Assembly (NCBI GenBank): GCA_024743015.1 | Contig: JANSXJ010000162.1 | Location: 1-7,773, forward strand | Source of the DNA: Hyphomonas sp. | Lineage (GTDB): Bacteria > Pseudomonadota > Alphaproteobacteria > Caulobacterales > Hyphomonadaceae | Reading direction: 5' to 3' | Length of the DNA: 7,773 bases | Shown here: in pieces, positions 1 through 6,683 of the stretch | Layout: every line of letters starts with the position of its first letter | Numbering within the stretch: the stretch's first letter is position 1 | Position numbers and translations under genes: made by a program | Notes under the pieces: generated by a model | The model's database searches: none | What the model was told of the DNA's origin: nothing | Seen by the model: only the letters and a program-made list of their open reading frames with translations

Positions 1-77
1 GCCTTCTTTGCATCCATCATGCCTGCGCCAGTCTTGTCACGCAGATCCTTGACGAGGGCAGCAGTGATTTGAGCCAT
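1..77 (-). CDS. tsf: Elongation factor Ts, N-terminal fragment (cut by window edge)
   Basis: EF-Ts is the cytoplasmic guanine-nucleotide exchange factor that recycles EF-Tu·GDP to EF-Tu·GTP during translation elongation. Only the first 25 codons are inside the window. They read [19 protein letters not shown] followed by MMDAKK, the characteristic N-terminal UBA-like helix region of EF-Ts, including the conserved L-R-x-x-T-G-A-G-M-M-D-x-K pattern. The ATG at 77-75 is preceded by AAGGA (90-86) with an 8-base spacer, which supports this start. The gene lies 32 bases downstream of rpsB on the same strand, the usual rpsB-tsf order, so it is probably co-transcribed with rpsB. The rest of the gene runs off the low-coordinate end. 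Identification is firm despite the short fragment, because motif and context agree. Confidence 0.95.
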   Translation of the reverse strand, partial: MAQITAALVKDLRDKTGAGMMDAKK

Positions 78-109
78 CCTGGTCTTCCTTCTGTTTAAAC
101 CTGTAGGGG
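78..109 (-). other. rpsB-tsf intergenic spacer
   Basis: This 32-base spacer holds the tsf Shine-Dalgarno (AAGGA, 90-86) and an 8-base palindrome GTTTAAAC (93-100). I see no hairpin followed by a T tract, so nothing here looks like an intrinsic terminator or attenuator separating the two genes. Confidence 0.6.
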
Positions 110-970
110 TTAAGCTTCAGTCTTGTCTTCAGTCGCGTCTTTGGCCGGTGTTTCTGCCGCAGCGTCTTCAGCTGGCGCTTCCGTAGCAGCTTCTTCGGCT
201 GCATCCGCAGCTGCAACGTCGAGTTCAACCATTGCTTCGATGTCTTCCGCTTCGCCGAGGTCAATGCCGAGCCCAGCAGAAGATTCTGCAAGTCCATCGA
301 GCACTGCATCAGCGACGAGATTACAGTAGAGCGAAATCGCCCGCGCTGCATCGTCATTGCCCGGGAATGGGAAATCAGCGTCGTCCGGGTCGCAATTCGT
401 ATCAACAACGGCAACAACTGGAATACCCAGCTTGCGAGCTTCCTTGATCGCAATTGCTTCTTTGTTCGTGTCTATCACAAAGATCAGATCCGGAAGGCCG
501 CCCATATTGGCGATCCCGCCAAGCGCCTTGTCCAGCTTTTCACGGTCGCGCTCGAGGTTGAGCAGCTCTTTCTTGGTCAGGCCTGAGGTCTCTTTATCGC
601 CAAGCAGCTCATCCAGCTCGCGCAGGCGCTTGATCGAGTTTGATACGGTTGACCAGTTCGTCAGCGTACCGCCCAGCCAGCGGTGGTTCATGTAGTATTG
701 TGCGCAGCGCTGTGCCGCTTCAGCGATCGGCTGAGATGCCTGGCGCTTGGTGCCTACAAAGAGCACCCGGCCACCTTTGGCAACGGTGTCGCGAACTTTG
801 ACCAGAGCCTGGTGAAGCAACGGAACCGTCGTCGACAAGTCCATGATGTGAATACCGGAACGCGCACCATAGATGAATTGCTTCATCTTGGGGTTCCAGC
901 GGTGAGTTTGGTGACCAAAGTGAACGCCAGACTCGAGCAGTTCACGCATTGTGAATTCAGGCAAAGCCAT
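110..970 (-). CDS. rpsB: 30S ribosomal protein S2 with long acidic C-terminal tail
   Basis: Ribosomal protein S2 is a late-assembling protein on the back of the 30S subunit, needed for recruiting S1 and for translation initiation. The 286-residue product starts [20 protein letters not shown], the typical S2 N-terminus, with the first family signature at about 18-45 ([18 protein letters not shown]). The second signature lies at about 160-184 ([13 protein letters not shown] then KLGIP). Core S2 ends near residue 230. The remaining ~57 residues are an Ala/Glu/Asp-rich low-complexity tail, which explains why it is longer than the ~240-residue E. coli protein. The chosen ATG (970-968) has AAGGA at 983-979 with an 8-base spacer. 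An upstream in-frame ATG at 1000 would add ten residues unlike S2 and lies inside the probable leader structure. tsf follows 32 bases downstream. Confidence 0.97.
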   Translation of the reverse strand: MALPEFTMRELLESGVHFGHQTHRWNPKMKQFIYGARSGIHIMDLSTTVPLLHQALVKVRDTVAKGGRVLFVGTKRQASQPIAEAAQRCAQYYMNHRWLGGTLTNWSTVSNSIKRLRELDELLGDKETSGLTKKELLNLERDREKLDKALGGIANMGGLPDLIFVIDTNKEAIAIKEARKLGIPVVAVVDTNCDPDDADFPFPGNDDAARAISLYCNLVADAVLDGLAESSAGLGIDLGEAEDIEAMVELDVAAADAAEEAATEAPAEDAAAETPAKDATEDKTEA

Positions 971-978
971 TTTAATTT

Positions 979-1040
979 TCCTTATCCGGTTGACCGGCAT
1001 GCTCCCTATCGAACCTCACCAGAGGGCCGACACCGGAAGG
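979..1040 (-). promoter_or_regulatory. Candidate rpsB leader structure sequestering the Shine-Dalgarno
   Basis: On the minus strand the leader can form a long interrupted stem. CCTT (1040-1037) pairs with AAGG (983-980), and CCGGT (1036-1032) pairs with ACCGG (990-986). GTCGGC (1031-1026) pairs with GCCGGT (998-993), with two G·U pairs. An apical hairpin is CCTC-TGGT-GAGG (1025-1014). The AAGG strand is the first four bases of the rpsB Shine-Dalgarno AAGGA (983-979). A competing local hairpin, CCGG-TCAA-CCGG (997-986), would leave the Shine-Dalgarno free. In E. coli S2 represses rpsB-tsf through the rpsB 5' leader. An analogous role here is inference from pairing by eye. No covariation or folding energy was computed. 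Confidence 0.45.
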
Positions 1041-1067
1041 ACCACGCATCGGGGGTTAACGGGCGCG

Positions 1068-1095
1068 TCTATACATGAATTCACGCTGGGTGCAA
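1068..1095 (-). promoter_or_regulatory. Candidate rpsB-tsf promoter
   Basis: On the minus strand TTGCAC (1095-1090) and TATAGA (1073-1068) are separated by 16 bases, a plausible sigma-70-type -35/-10 pair. Transcription would start near 1061 and give a leader of about 90 bases that contains the structure at 1040-979. The -35 match is limited to TTG plus partial agreement, so this is a candidate only. Read-through from dnaE is also possible, because no terminator is visible between the genes. Confidence 0.4.
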
Positions 1096-1117
1096 CCGTA
1101 CAGTTCAGATTGCAACC
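1091..1117 (-). repeat. Direct 7-base repeat GGTTGCA upstream of rpsB
   Basis: GGTTGCA occurs twice on the minus strand, at 1117-1111 and 1097-1091, exactly 20 bases apart start to start, roughly two helical turns. The downstream copy overlaps the candidate -35 element. This spacing would suit a tandem protein-binding site. Two 7-base copies could also arise by chance. Confidence 0.35.
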
Positions 1118-1119
1118 AA

Positions 1120-4100
1120 TCAGGCGGCCTCATGGTCGACTCGGGCAACCCCCGGAGCCGTTTTGAGGGCGCGCAATGCCTCGATCCCGGTCGGGTAAGT
1201 ATCCGGCAACCGCAAGGTCACGACACGACCATCATCAATCGGCATTCGGATGAAGATTTCACCCCGGTCTTGCCCGGAGACGCCTCTCAGACGTGCAGCA
1301 ATCGATGCGAGACCTGTCATGTCTGCCCCTTTTTCCATTTTTACGGAAAGAGCGGGAGCCTTCTTGGCGATCCGCGCCTGTTCGATCGCCTGTACTCGGC
1401 GCGCTGATAGCCGGATCTCATCATCACGGCGGCGAACCTCTGTCAGGATGACGACGGCAGATCCGGGCTCAAGCTGGTCCCGCACCTCGGCCAGCAATTC
1501 AGGCATCACCATCAACTCCACCTCTCCCGTTGGATCAGACAGGGTGAGGAAGGCGAACTTGCCGCCATTGCGCGCCGGCTTCTCGACGCGGCGTCGGACC
1601 ACGCCAATCAGCTCCATCGGACGGCCATCGACCGCCGATTCCTCGATATTCATCGCATAGGTGATGCGTCCGTCTTCGAGACTATCGAGGATATCGTCCA
1701 GCGGGTGGCCGGAAAAATAAAAGCCGATCGCGGCAAACTCCTGGTCCAGCTTTTCCTGCATATTCCAGGAGGCCGCCTTGGGCAGATCGGTACGCATGGC
1801 CGGTTCAGCCTCTCCAAATAGCCCGCCCTGCCCACCAGCGCGATCTTCTGCGGAGGCGGCGCAGGCTGAGGCCAGCATAGGCGCAGATTTCAGCGCCCTG
1901 GCGCGATTGGGCTCCAGCTGATCGAAGGCGCCAGCCTTAGCGAGCTGCTCGAAGCATTTTTTGTTGATGTCCTTCGGGTCGACCCGTTCGGCGAGGTCGT
2001 GCAGGCATTGATATTGTCCATTCTTCTCGCGCTCCAGGACGAGATGCTTCATCGCCTCTGGCCCTACCCCCTTCAACGCCCCCAGCGCGTACACGATCGA
2101 GTCGCCGCGAACATCAAAATCCGCCGTGGATTCATTCACATTCGGTGCGATGATCGGAATCTTCAAGCGTCGCGATTCCTGGAAAAAGGCGGCGAGCTTG
2201 TCGGTATTGTGCAGATCAAGGCTCATCGACGCCGCCAGGAACGCTACGGGGAAGTGTCGCTTCAGATAGGCGGTGTGGTACCCGATCAAGGCATAGGCGG
2301 CAGCGTGTGACTTGTTGAAGCCGTAGCCCGCGAACTTCTCCATCGTATCAAAGATGTCATTTGCCAGCGGCGCTTCAATTCCTTTCAGCTCCTTCGCGCC
2401 TTCCAGGAAGCGTTGGCGCTGCGCGACCATTTCTTCGAGCTTTTTCTTACCCATGGCGCGGCGGAGCAAATCGGCCTCACCGAGCGAGTATCCGGCAATT
2501 TCCTGCGCCATCCGCATCACCTGCTCCTGATAGACAGGGACGCCGTAGGTCGCTTTCAGGATCGGCTCGAGATCGGGATGCTGATATTTGATCGTCTCCG
2601 GATCGTCCTTACCCGCCACGTAGACCGGAATGTTGTCCATCGGGCCCGGGCGATAGAGTGATATAATTGCGATGACATCTTCCAGATTGCCGGGGCGGAC
2701 CTTGCGCAGCGTATCGCGCATGCCCTGCCCTTCGAGCTGAAACACGCCCAGTGTTTCGCCGGAAGCCATCAGGTCATAGGTCGCCTGATCATCCAGGCTG
2801 AACCATTCCGGCCCGACATCCTGTCCATCTCGACGAATAAATTTGAGTGCGCGGTCAATCACCGTCAGCGTCTTCAAACCCAGGAAGTCAAACTTCACGA
2901 GCCCCGCGGATTCAGCCCATTTCATATTGAACTGTGTGGCCGGCAGGTCCGCGCGCGGGTCGTTGTAAAGGGGTACCAGCTCCGTCAGAGGGCGGTCACC
3001 GATCACGACCCCCGCCGCGTGCGTCCCGGCATTTCGGTACATGCCTTCCAGCGCGAGCGCCGTATCGAGCAGTTCTTGCACACGTGGATCGCGGCTGATC
3101 TCTTCATCGAACTTCGGCTCATCCTCAATCGCTTCCGAGAGCTTGGGCGGTTTGGCCGGGTTGAATGGGATCAGCTTGGCCAACCGATCGACCTGGCCGT
3201 AGGGCATCTGCATCACCCGGCCGACATCGCGCACCACAGCTTTCGCCTGCAGCGTCCCGAACGTGATGATCATGGCGACCGATTCCGCGCCATACTTGTC
3301 ACGGACATAGCGGATCACTTCGCCCCGGCGCTCCTGACAAAAATCGATATCGAAGTCGGGCATGGAAACCCGCTCCGGATTGAGGAACCGCTCGAACAGC
3401 AGATCGAAACGCAATGGATCGAGATCGGTGATGGTCAGCACCCAGGCGACCAGGGACCCCGCGCCAGACCCCCGACCCGGACCAACCGGAATGCCCTGTT
3501 CCTTCGACCATTTGATAAAGTCGGCAACGATCAGGAAGTAACCGGGAAAGCCCATGCCTTCGATGATGCCGAGTTCATAATCCAACCGTTCGAAATAGGT
3601 TTCACGGCTCGCATAGAGTTTTGGCGCTTCGGCGAGGCGCGCCTCGAGCCCTGCTTTGGCCTGCAATTTCAGCTCGTCGATCTCAGACCGCGAACCATCA
3701 CCGAAATCCGGCAGGATCGGACTGCGCTTCACCGACCGAACCCCGCACCGCTTAGCGATTTCGGCGGTTGTCTCAATCGCCTCCGGAAGGTCGGCAAACA
3801 GCTCGCGCATTTCTGCTTCGGTTTTGAGGTATTGTTGCGGCTCGACTTGTGGGCGATCTTCCTGGCCAAGATAAGCGCCGTTCGCGATGCACATCATCGC
3901 ATCATGAGCGCCCGCATCGCTGGCCTTCATGAACCGGGCATCATGCGTCGCGACAATCGGGAGATCCAGCTCATAGGCGAGCGCCAGCAGCCCCGGCTCA
4001 ATCTGCATCTCCTCGACAGAACCATGCCGCGTGATCTCGACATAGCAGCGCCCGGGGAATTGATCCGCCAGGGCTGTCAGGGCGTTCCTCGCATCTTCGG

Positions 4101-4539
4101 TCTTGCCCCGTAGCAGATGCCGCGCCACTTCGCCTTCAGCCCCTCCAGTCAGAACGATAAGGCCGTCCGTCTTCTCTTCCAGATATCGTTTGTGGATCCG
4201 CGGCACGCCATCTTCAGCATCAAGATACGCGTACGAGGACAGCGCCATCAGCCGTTCATATCCGATCTCATTCTGCGCATAGATTGACAGGCGTGTGATG
4301 GTTTCCTGATGGGCACCGTCGGTCACATCGAAACATACAGCCATGATGGGTTGGACGCCAGCGCCGGCGAGGCTTTCAGAGAGTTCCAGCGCACCAAACA
4401 TATTGTTGCGATCAGTCACAGCCACCGCAGGCATGCCTTGTTCAACACACCACTTGGTCAGCCCCTTGGTACCGATCATGCTCTCCAGCAGCGAAAAGGA
4501 TGTGCGTACAGCGAGGTGGATGAAAGGCGTCTGTCCCAC
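1120..4539 (-). CDS. dnaE: DNA polymerase III alpha subunit (DnaE1 type)
   Basis: This is the catalytic subunit of the replicative polymerase. It extends DNA 5' to 3' in the holoenzyme with the beta clamp, tau and an epsilon proofreader. From the GTG start the product is 1139 residues, close to the ~1160 of E. coli DnaE. The PHP domain occupies roughly residues 4-270. The palm has [10 protein letters not shown] at 353-362. PDFDIDF has catalytic Asp395 and Asp397, and FDFLGLKTL carries the third Asp, about 551. A helix-hairpin-helix region follows near 820, then a QxxLF clamp-binding motif (QGGLF, 904-908) and an OB fold at about 975-1050. There is no PolC-type exonuclease insertion. The PHP metal ligands look degenerate, so proofreading probably depends on a separate DnaQ. 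The start is set by AAGGA (4550-4546), six bases before GTG (4539-4537). rpsB follows after 149 bases. Confidence 0.97.
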   Translation of the reverse strand: MGQTPFIHLAVRTSFSLLESMIGTKGLTKWCVEQGMPAVAVTDRNNMFGALELSESLAGAGVQPIMAVCFDVTDGAHQETITRLSIYAQNEIGYERLMALSSYAYLDAEDGVPRIHKRYLEEKTDGLIVLTGGAEGEVARHLLRGKTEDARNALTALADQFPGRCYVEITRHGSVEEMQIEPGLLALAYELDLPIVATHDARFMKASDAGAHDAMMCIANGAYLGQEDRPQVEPQQYLKTEAEMRELFADLPEAIETTAEIAKRCGVRSVKRSPILPDFGDGSRSEIDELKLQAKAGLEARLAEAPKLYASRETYFERLDYELGIIEGMGFPGYFLIVADFIKWSKEQGIPVGPGRGSGAGSLVAWVLTITDLDPLRFDLLFERFLNPERVSMPDFDIDFCQERRGEVIRYVRDKYGAESVAMIITFGTLQAKAVVRDVGRVMQMPYGQVDRLAKLIPFNPAKPPKLSEAIEDEPKFDEEISRDPRVQELLDTALALEGMYRNAGTHAAGVVIGDRPLTELVPLYNDPRADLPATQFNMKWAESAGLVKFDFLGLKTLTVIDRALKFIRRDGQDVGPEWFSLDDQATYDLMASGETLGVFQLEGQGMRDTLRKVRPGNLEDVIAIISLYRPGPMDNIPVYVAGKDDPETIKYQHPDLEPILKATYGVPVYQEQVMRMAQEIAGYSLGEADLLRRAMGKKKLEEMVAQRQRFLEGAKELKGIEAPLANDIFDTMEKFAGYGFNKSHAAAYALIGYHTAYLKRHFPVAFLAASMSLDLHNTDKLAAFFQESRRLKIPIIAPNVNESTADFDVRGDSIVYALGALKGVGPEAMKHLVLEREKNGQYQCLHDLAERVDPKDINKKCFEQLAKAGAFDQLEPNRARALKSAPMLASACAASAEDRAGGQGGLFGEAEPAMRTDLPKAASWNMQEKLDQEFAAIGFYFSGHPLDDILDSLEDGRITYAMNIEESAVDGRPMELIGVVRRRVEKPARNGGKFAFLTLSDPTGEVELMVMPELLAEVRDQLEPGSAVVILTEVRRRDDEIRLSARRVQAIEQARIAKKAPALSVKMEKGADMTGLASIAARLRGVSGQDRGEIFIRMPIDDGRVVTLRLPDTYPTGIEALRALKTAPGVARVDHEAA

Positions 4540-4545
4540 GGAAAA

Positions 4546-4550
4546 TCCTT
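4546..4550 (-). promoter_or_regulatory. Shine-Dalgarno that decides the dnaE GTG start
   Basis: AAGGA on the minus strand lies six bases before the GTG at 4539-4537. The resulting protein begins [18 protein letters not shown], whose FIHL is the usual beginning of the DnaE PHP domain. Alternative in-frame starts at 4617 (TTG) and 4614 (ATG) have no comparable site upstream and would add about 25 residues that do not resemble DnaE. Confidence 0.75.
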
Positions 4551-4556
4551 CTGCTC

Positions 4557-4569
4557 TTGCACGGTGCAA
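4557..4569. promoter_or_regulatory. 13-base palindrome just upstream of dnaE
   Basis: The minus strand reads TTGCAC-C-GTGCAA, a perfect inverted repeat of six bases around one central base. It sits six bases upstream of the dnaE Shine-Dalgarno. With a one-base centre it cannot form an RNA hairpin of full length, so a dimeric DNA-binding protein site is the more natural reading. No known regulator is assigned and the site may be accidental. Confidence 0.35.
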
Positions 4570-4647
4570 AATGACACTGGCGCGATTCTGTGAGGCGCAA
4601 ACCAGCCCCAGCATCAAGGAGCGGTGCCCGCACTCTCAACTGTGCTT

Positions 4648-4674
4648 TAATTAGCAGGCTTTCGCTTGGAACAA
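4648..4674 (-). promoter_or_regulatory. Weak candidate dnaE promoter in the lolD-dnaE gap
   Basis: The 144-base gap (4540-4683) contains, on the minus strand, TTGTTC (4674-4669) and TAATTA (4653-4648) separated by 15 bases. The AT-rich GCTAATTAAAGC segment stands out from its GC-rich surroundings. The spacing is short and the -35 match poor. Transcription from here would leave a leader of about 100 bases before the GTG. dnaE may instead, or also, be read from the upstream lol genes, since no convincing terminator is present. Confidence 0.25.
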
Positions 4675-4683
4675 AAGCGGAAC

Positions 4684-5364
4684 TCACGCAAAATCTGTGA
4701 GTTTCCCATCCTTCAGAGTCAGCACGCGGTCCATATGTTGCGTCAGCGCCATATTGTGTGTGGCAACAAGCACAGCCGCACCTTCGCTGCGCGCCATCCG
4801 GATGAGACTTTGGAAGACACGGTCCGTCGTTGCCGGGTCCAGATTACCGGTCGGCTCGTCAGCAATCATGAGACGTGGATCGTTGACCAGAGCACGGGCG
4901 ATGGCAACGCGTTGCTGCTCCCCGCCCGACATTTGTCCCGGCTGGTGCCTGGCGCGTTCCGTGAGTCCCATTTCAGCGAGCAAGGTGTCTGCTTTCTTTC
5001 GCGCATCGCGCCGCTTCATCCCGCCGACCATGAGCGGCATCGCAACATTATCTCGCGCGCTGAACTCCGGCAGCAAGTGATGAAACTGGTAAACAAAGCC
5101 CAGTTTTTCCCGGCGCAGGCGCGTGCGACCGGAATCTCCCAGCGCTACGCAGTCTTCCCCCTCCAGGAAAACTTGTCCGCCTTCGGGCTTTTCCAGAAGT
5201 CCGGCAGTGTGCAACAGAGTCGACTTTCCCGAACCCGATGGACCGACCAAGCCGACCAACTCGCCCGGGTTTAATTGCAAGCTCGCGCCCTGCAGGACGT
5301 TCAACGTCCCGGCTTCGGATTTGTATTGCCGGACGATATCGCGGAGTTCGAGAACCGGGACCAT
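4684..5364 (-). CDS. lolD: Lipoprotein-releasing ABC transporter ATP-binding subunit
   Basis: LolD is the cytoplasmic ATPase that drives release of mature outer-membrane lipoproteins from the inner membrane to the periplasmic chaperone LolA. The 226-residue product has the full ABC set: Walker A GPSGSGKST at 41-49, Q-loop glutamine at about 93, signature MSGGEQQR at 145-152, Walker B LMIADE at 165-170 with the catalytic Glu170, D-loop GNLD at 173-176, and H-loop His203. Its length and the segment after the Q-loop (FHHLLPEFSARDNV) are typical of the LolD/MacB-type family, and the adjacent permease gene fixes the assignment as LolD. Its ATG shares a base with the permease stop (TAATG, 5366-5362). 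GAGG at 5376-5373 provides a Shine-Dalgarno eight bases from the preceding base of the start, so translation is probably coupled. Confidence 0.95.
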   Translation of the reverse strand: MVPVLELRDIVRQYKSEAGTLNVLQGASLQLNPGELVGLVGPSGSGKSTLLHTAGLLEKPEGGQVFLEGEDCVALGDSGRTRLRREKLGFVYQFHHLLPEFSARDNVAMPLMVGGMKRRDARKKADTLLAEMGLTERARHQPGQMSGGEQQRVAIARALVNDPRLMIADEPTGNLDPATTDRVFQSLIRMARSEGAAVLVATHNMALTQHMDRVLTLKDGKLTDFA

Positions 5365-6635
5365 TATTCGAACCTCAACGCTTCGACCGGGTCGAGCCGC
5401 GCCGCGGACCAGGCAGGCCAGATCGTGACGAGCATGGACATGCCCATCGCCCAGAGCGTCACAAACGACACCTCAGCCCAATCGAGCACAGCCGGAAGCC
5501 CATCAAGGCCGTAGACCGTTGGCGGGAACAGATCGCGTTGCAGGATCGCTCCGATCCCATCGATCACAACATTTATGTTCATCACAAGTACGACGCCGAG
5601 CGCTGCTCCAATCAATGCGCCTGTGAGGCCGAGCAACGCGCCAATCATCAGGAAGACCCGCATGATCGATCCGCGCGATGTGCCGACGGTCCGAAGGATC
5701 GCGATGTCACTGGTCTTGTTCTTCACCAGCATAACAACGCCGGTGATAATATTGAGCGAGGTGATCATGATCAGGATCAACATGATGATCATCATCATCG
5801 ACCGCTCTGTGTTGAGCGCGCTGAAATAAGCCTCTCGCTGGACCTTCCAGCTTTGCGTTGGCAAGCGATACTCCAACGCCTCCTGCACCGCAGTTTCAGC
5901 CGCCTCGGTCAACATCGGATCCGGCAGACGCAGATCGATTTTATCGTACACGTCCTTGCGACCGAAGAAGAGCTGCGCCTGTTCGATCGGCATCAGGATA
6001 TAGAGCTGATCGAGCTCAACGCTCCCCGTCTGGAAGAAGCTGCCAACGGTATACACTTTGCGGCGTGGGGTGACACCAAACGGGCCTTTAATGCCGTCAG
6101 GCGTAATCAGCGTGACTTTATCGCCAGGGTAGAGCCCCAGATCCGCGGCGAGGAACCGGCCGACCATGATCACGTCTCCGCCATTCTTCCCCTCACCAAA
6201 TCCAGCTGCGGCCGCAGCGGCGCCGCCATCTTCGAGAAACGGAAGATTGTCGAGATCCTCCATCCGGACGCCTCGCACAATCGCGCCGCTCTGGCGTCGA
6301 TCTGTGGTTGCCAGGACCTGCTGCTCGATGATCGGCATGGCTTGATCAACTTCCGGCAACCCCTCGAGCCGGAGCGCCAGATCATCAATCTCTTGCGCTG
6401 GCTCGTCTTGCGTAAACACAAAGACATGCCCCTGCCCGCCAAGCATCGCGTCCAAAAGCGTCGCCCGGAACCCGCTCATCACGGACATGATCACAATCAG
6501 GGCCATCACAGCCAGCAGGATCCCGATGAAGGAGACAATGGAAACCACGGATACGCCACCATTGGCGCGGGTTGCTCTCAAATAGCGCCACGCAAGCGTA
6601 CGCTCGACCTGACCGAAAGGAGTGGCTCTGCTCAT
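5364..6635 (-). CDS. lolC: Lipoprotein-releasing system transmembrane protein (LolC/LolE family, LolF-like)
   Basis: This is the inner-membrane permease partner of LolD, which extracts lipoproteins from the membrane. From the ATG at 6635 the product is 423 residues, the usual family length. The N-terminus (ERTLAWRYLRA) is typical, followed by TM1 at about 28-54. A large periplasmic domain spans about 55-275, with TM2 at about 281-305 (rich in Met/Ile), TM3 at 325-355 and TM4 at 390-410. The C-terminus is PAWSAARLDPVEALRFE, the family's closing motif. Only one such gene adjoins lolD, as in genomes with a single LolF-like permease that would work as a homodimer, so lolC is a conventional symbol here. 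An Ala/Gly-rich stretch lies at about 138-153 in the periplasmic domain. No strong Shine-Dalgarno precedes the ATG. A TTG at 6653 would add six residues and is less likely. Confidence 0.93.
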   Translation of the reverse strand: MSRATPFGQVERTLAWRYLRATRANGGVSVVSIVSFIGILLAVMALIVIMSVMSGFRATLLDAMLGGQGHVFVFTQDEPAQEIDDLALRLEGLPEVDQAMPIIEQQVLATTDRRQSGAIVRGVRMEDLDNLPFLEDGGAAAAAAGFGEGKNGGDVIMVGRFLAADLGLYPGDKVTLITPDGIKGPFGVTPRRKVYTVGSFFQTGSVELDQLYILMPIEQAQLFFGRKDVYDKIDLRLPDPMLTEAAETAVQEALEYRLPTQSWKVQREAYFSALNTERSMMMIIMLILIMITSLNIITGVVMLVKNKTSDIAILRTVGTSRGSIMRVFLMIGALLGLTGALIGAALGVVLVMNINVVIDGIGAILQRDLFPPTVYGLDGLPAVLDWAEVSFVTLWAMGMSMLVTIWPAWSAARLDPVEALRFE

Positions 6636-6683
6636 AGGTCGACCGCTAGGCAAAGAATGTGGAAAAATCGTGGAGCAGACAAA
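6636..6683 (-). other. proS-lolC intergenic spacer
   Basis: This 48-base spacer is T-rich on the minus strand but has no hairpin before the T runs, so it does not look like a terminator. No clear promoter is seen. proS and lolC are therefore probably in one transcription unit. Two sequences resembling DnaA boxes lie in or at the edge of this gap and are discussed as a finding. Confidence 0.5.

Noticed and set aside
93..100. GTTTAAAC palindrome in the rpsB-tsf spacer
   Set aside because: An isolated 8-base palindrome with no loop or repeat partner. Most likely chance in an AT-richer spacer.
968..1000. An upstream ATG start for rpsB at 1000
   Set aside because: The ten added residues do not resemble S2. 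The conserved N-terminus begins at the ATG at 970, which has a well-spaced Shine-Dalgarno.
3019..4113. A 364-codon open frame on the plus strand inside dnaE
   Set aside because: It is antisense to conserved polymerase core sequence, has the same Arg/His/Asp/Leu-rich shadow composition, and lacks initiation signals. The GC-rich third positions of dnaE keep stops rare in this frame.
4537..4617. A longer dnaE start at TTG 4617 or ATG 4614
   Set aside because: No Shine-Dalgarno precedes either, and the 25 extra residues are unlike DnaE N-termini. The GTG at 4539 has AAGGA at ideal spacing.
4658..4701. Possible terminator after lolD: hairpins CTCAC/GTGAG (4701-4683) and CGCTT/AAGCG (4679-4663)
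   Set aside because: Each stem is only five base pairs, the loops are long, and neither is followed by a T tract on the minus strand. The first overlaps the lolD stop codon.
5763..5790. Four GATC sites within 28 bases and a (ATG/ATC)-like repetitive stretch in lolC
   Set aside because: This is explained by consecutive Met and Ile codons encoding transmembrane segment 2. No additional signal is needed.
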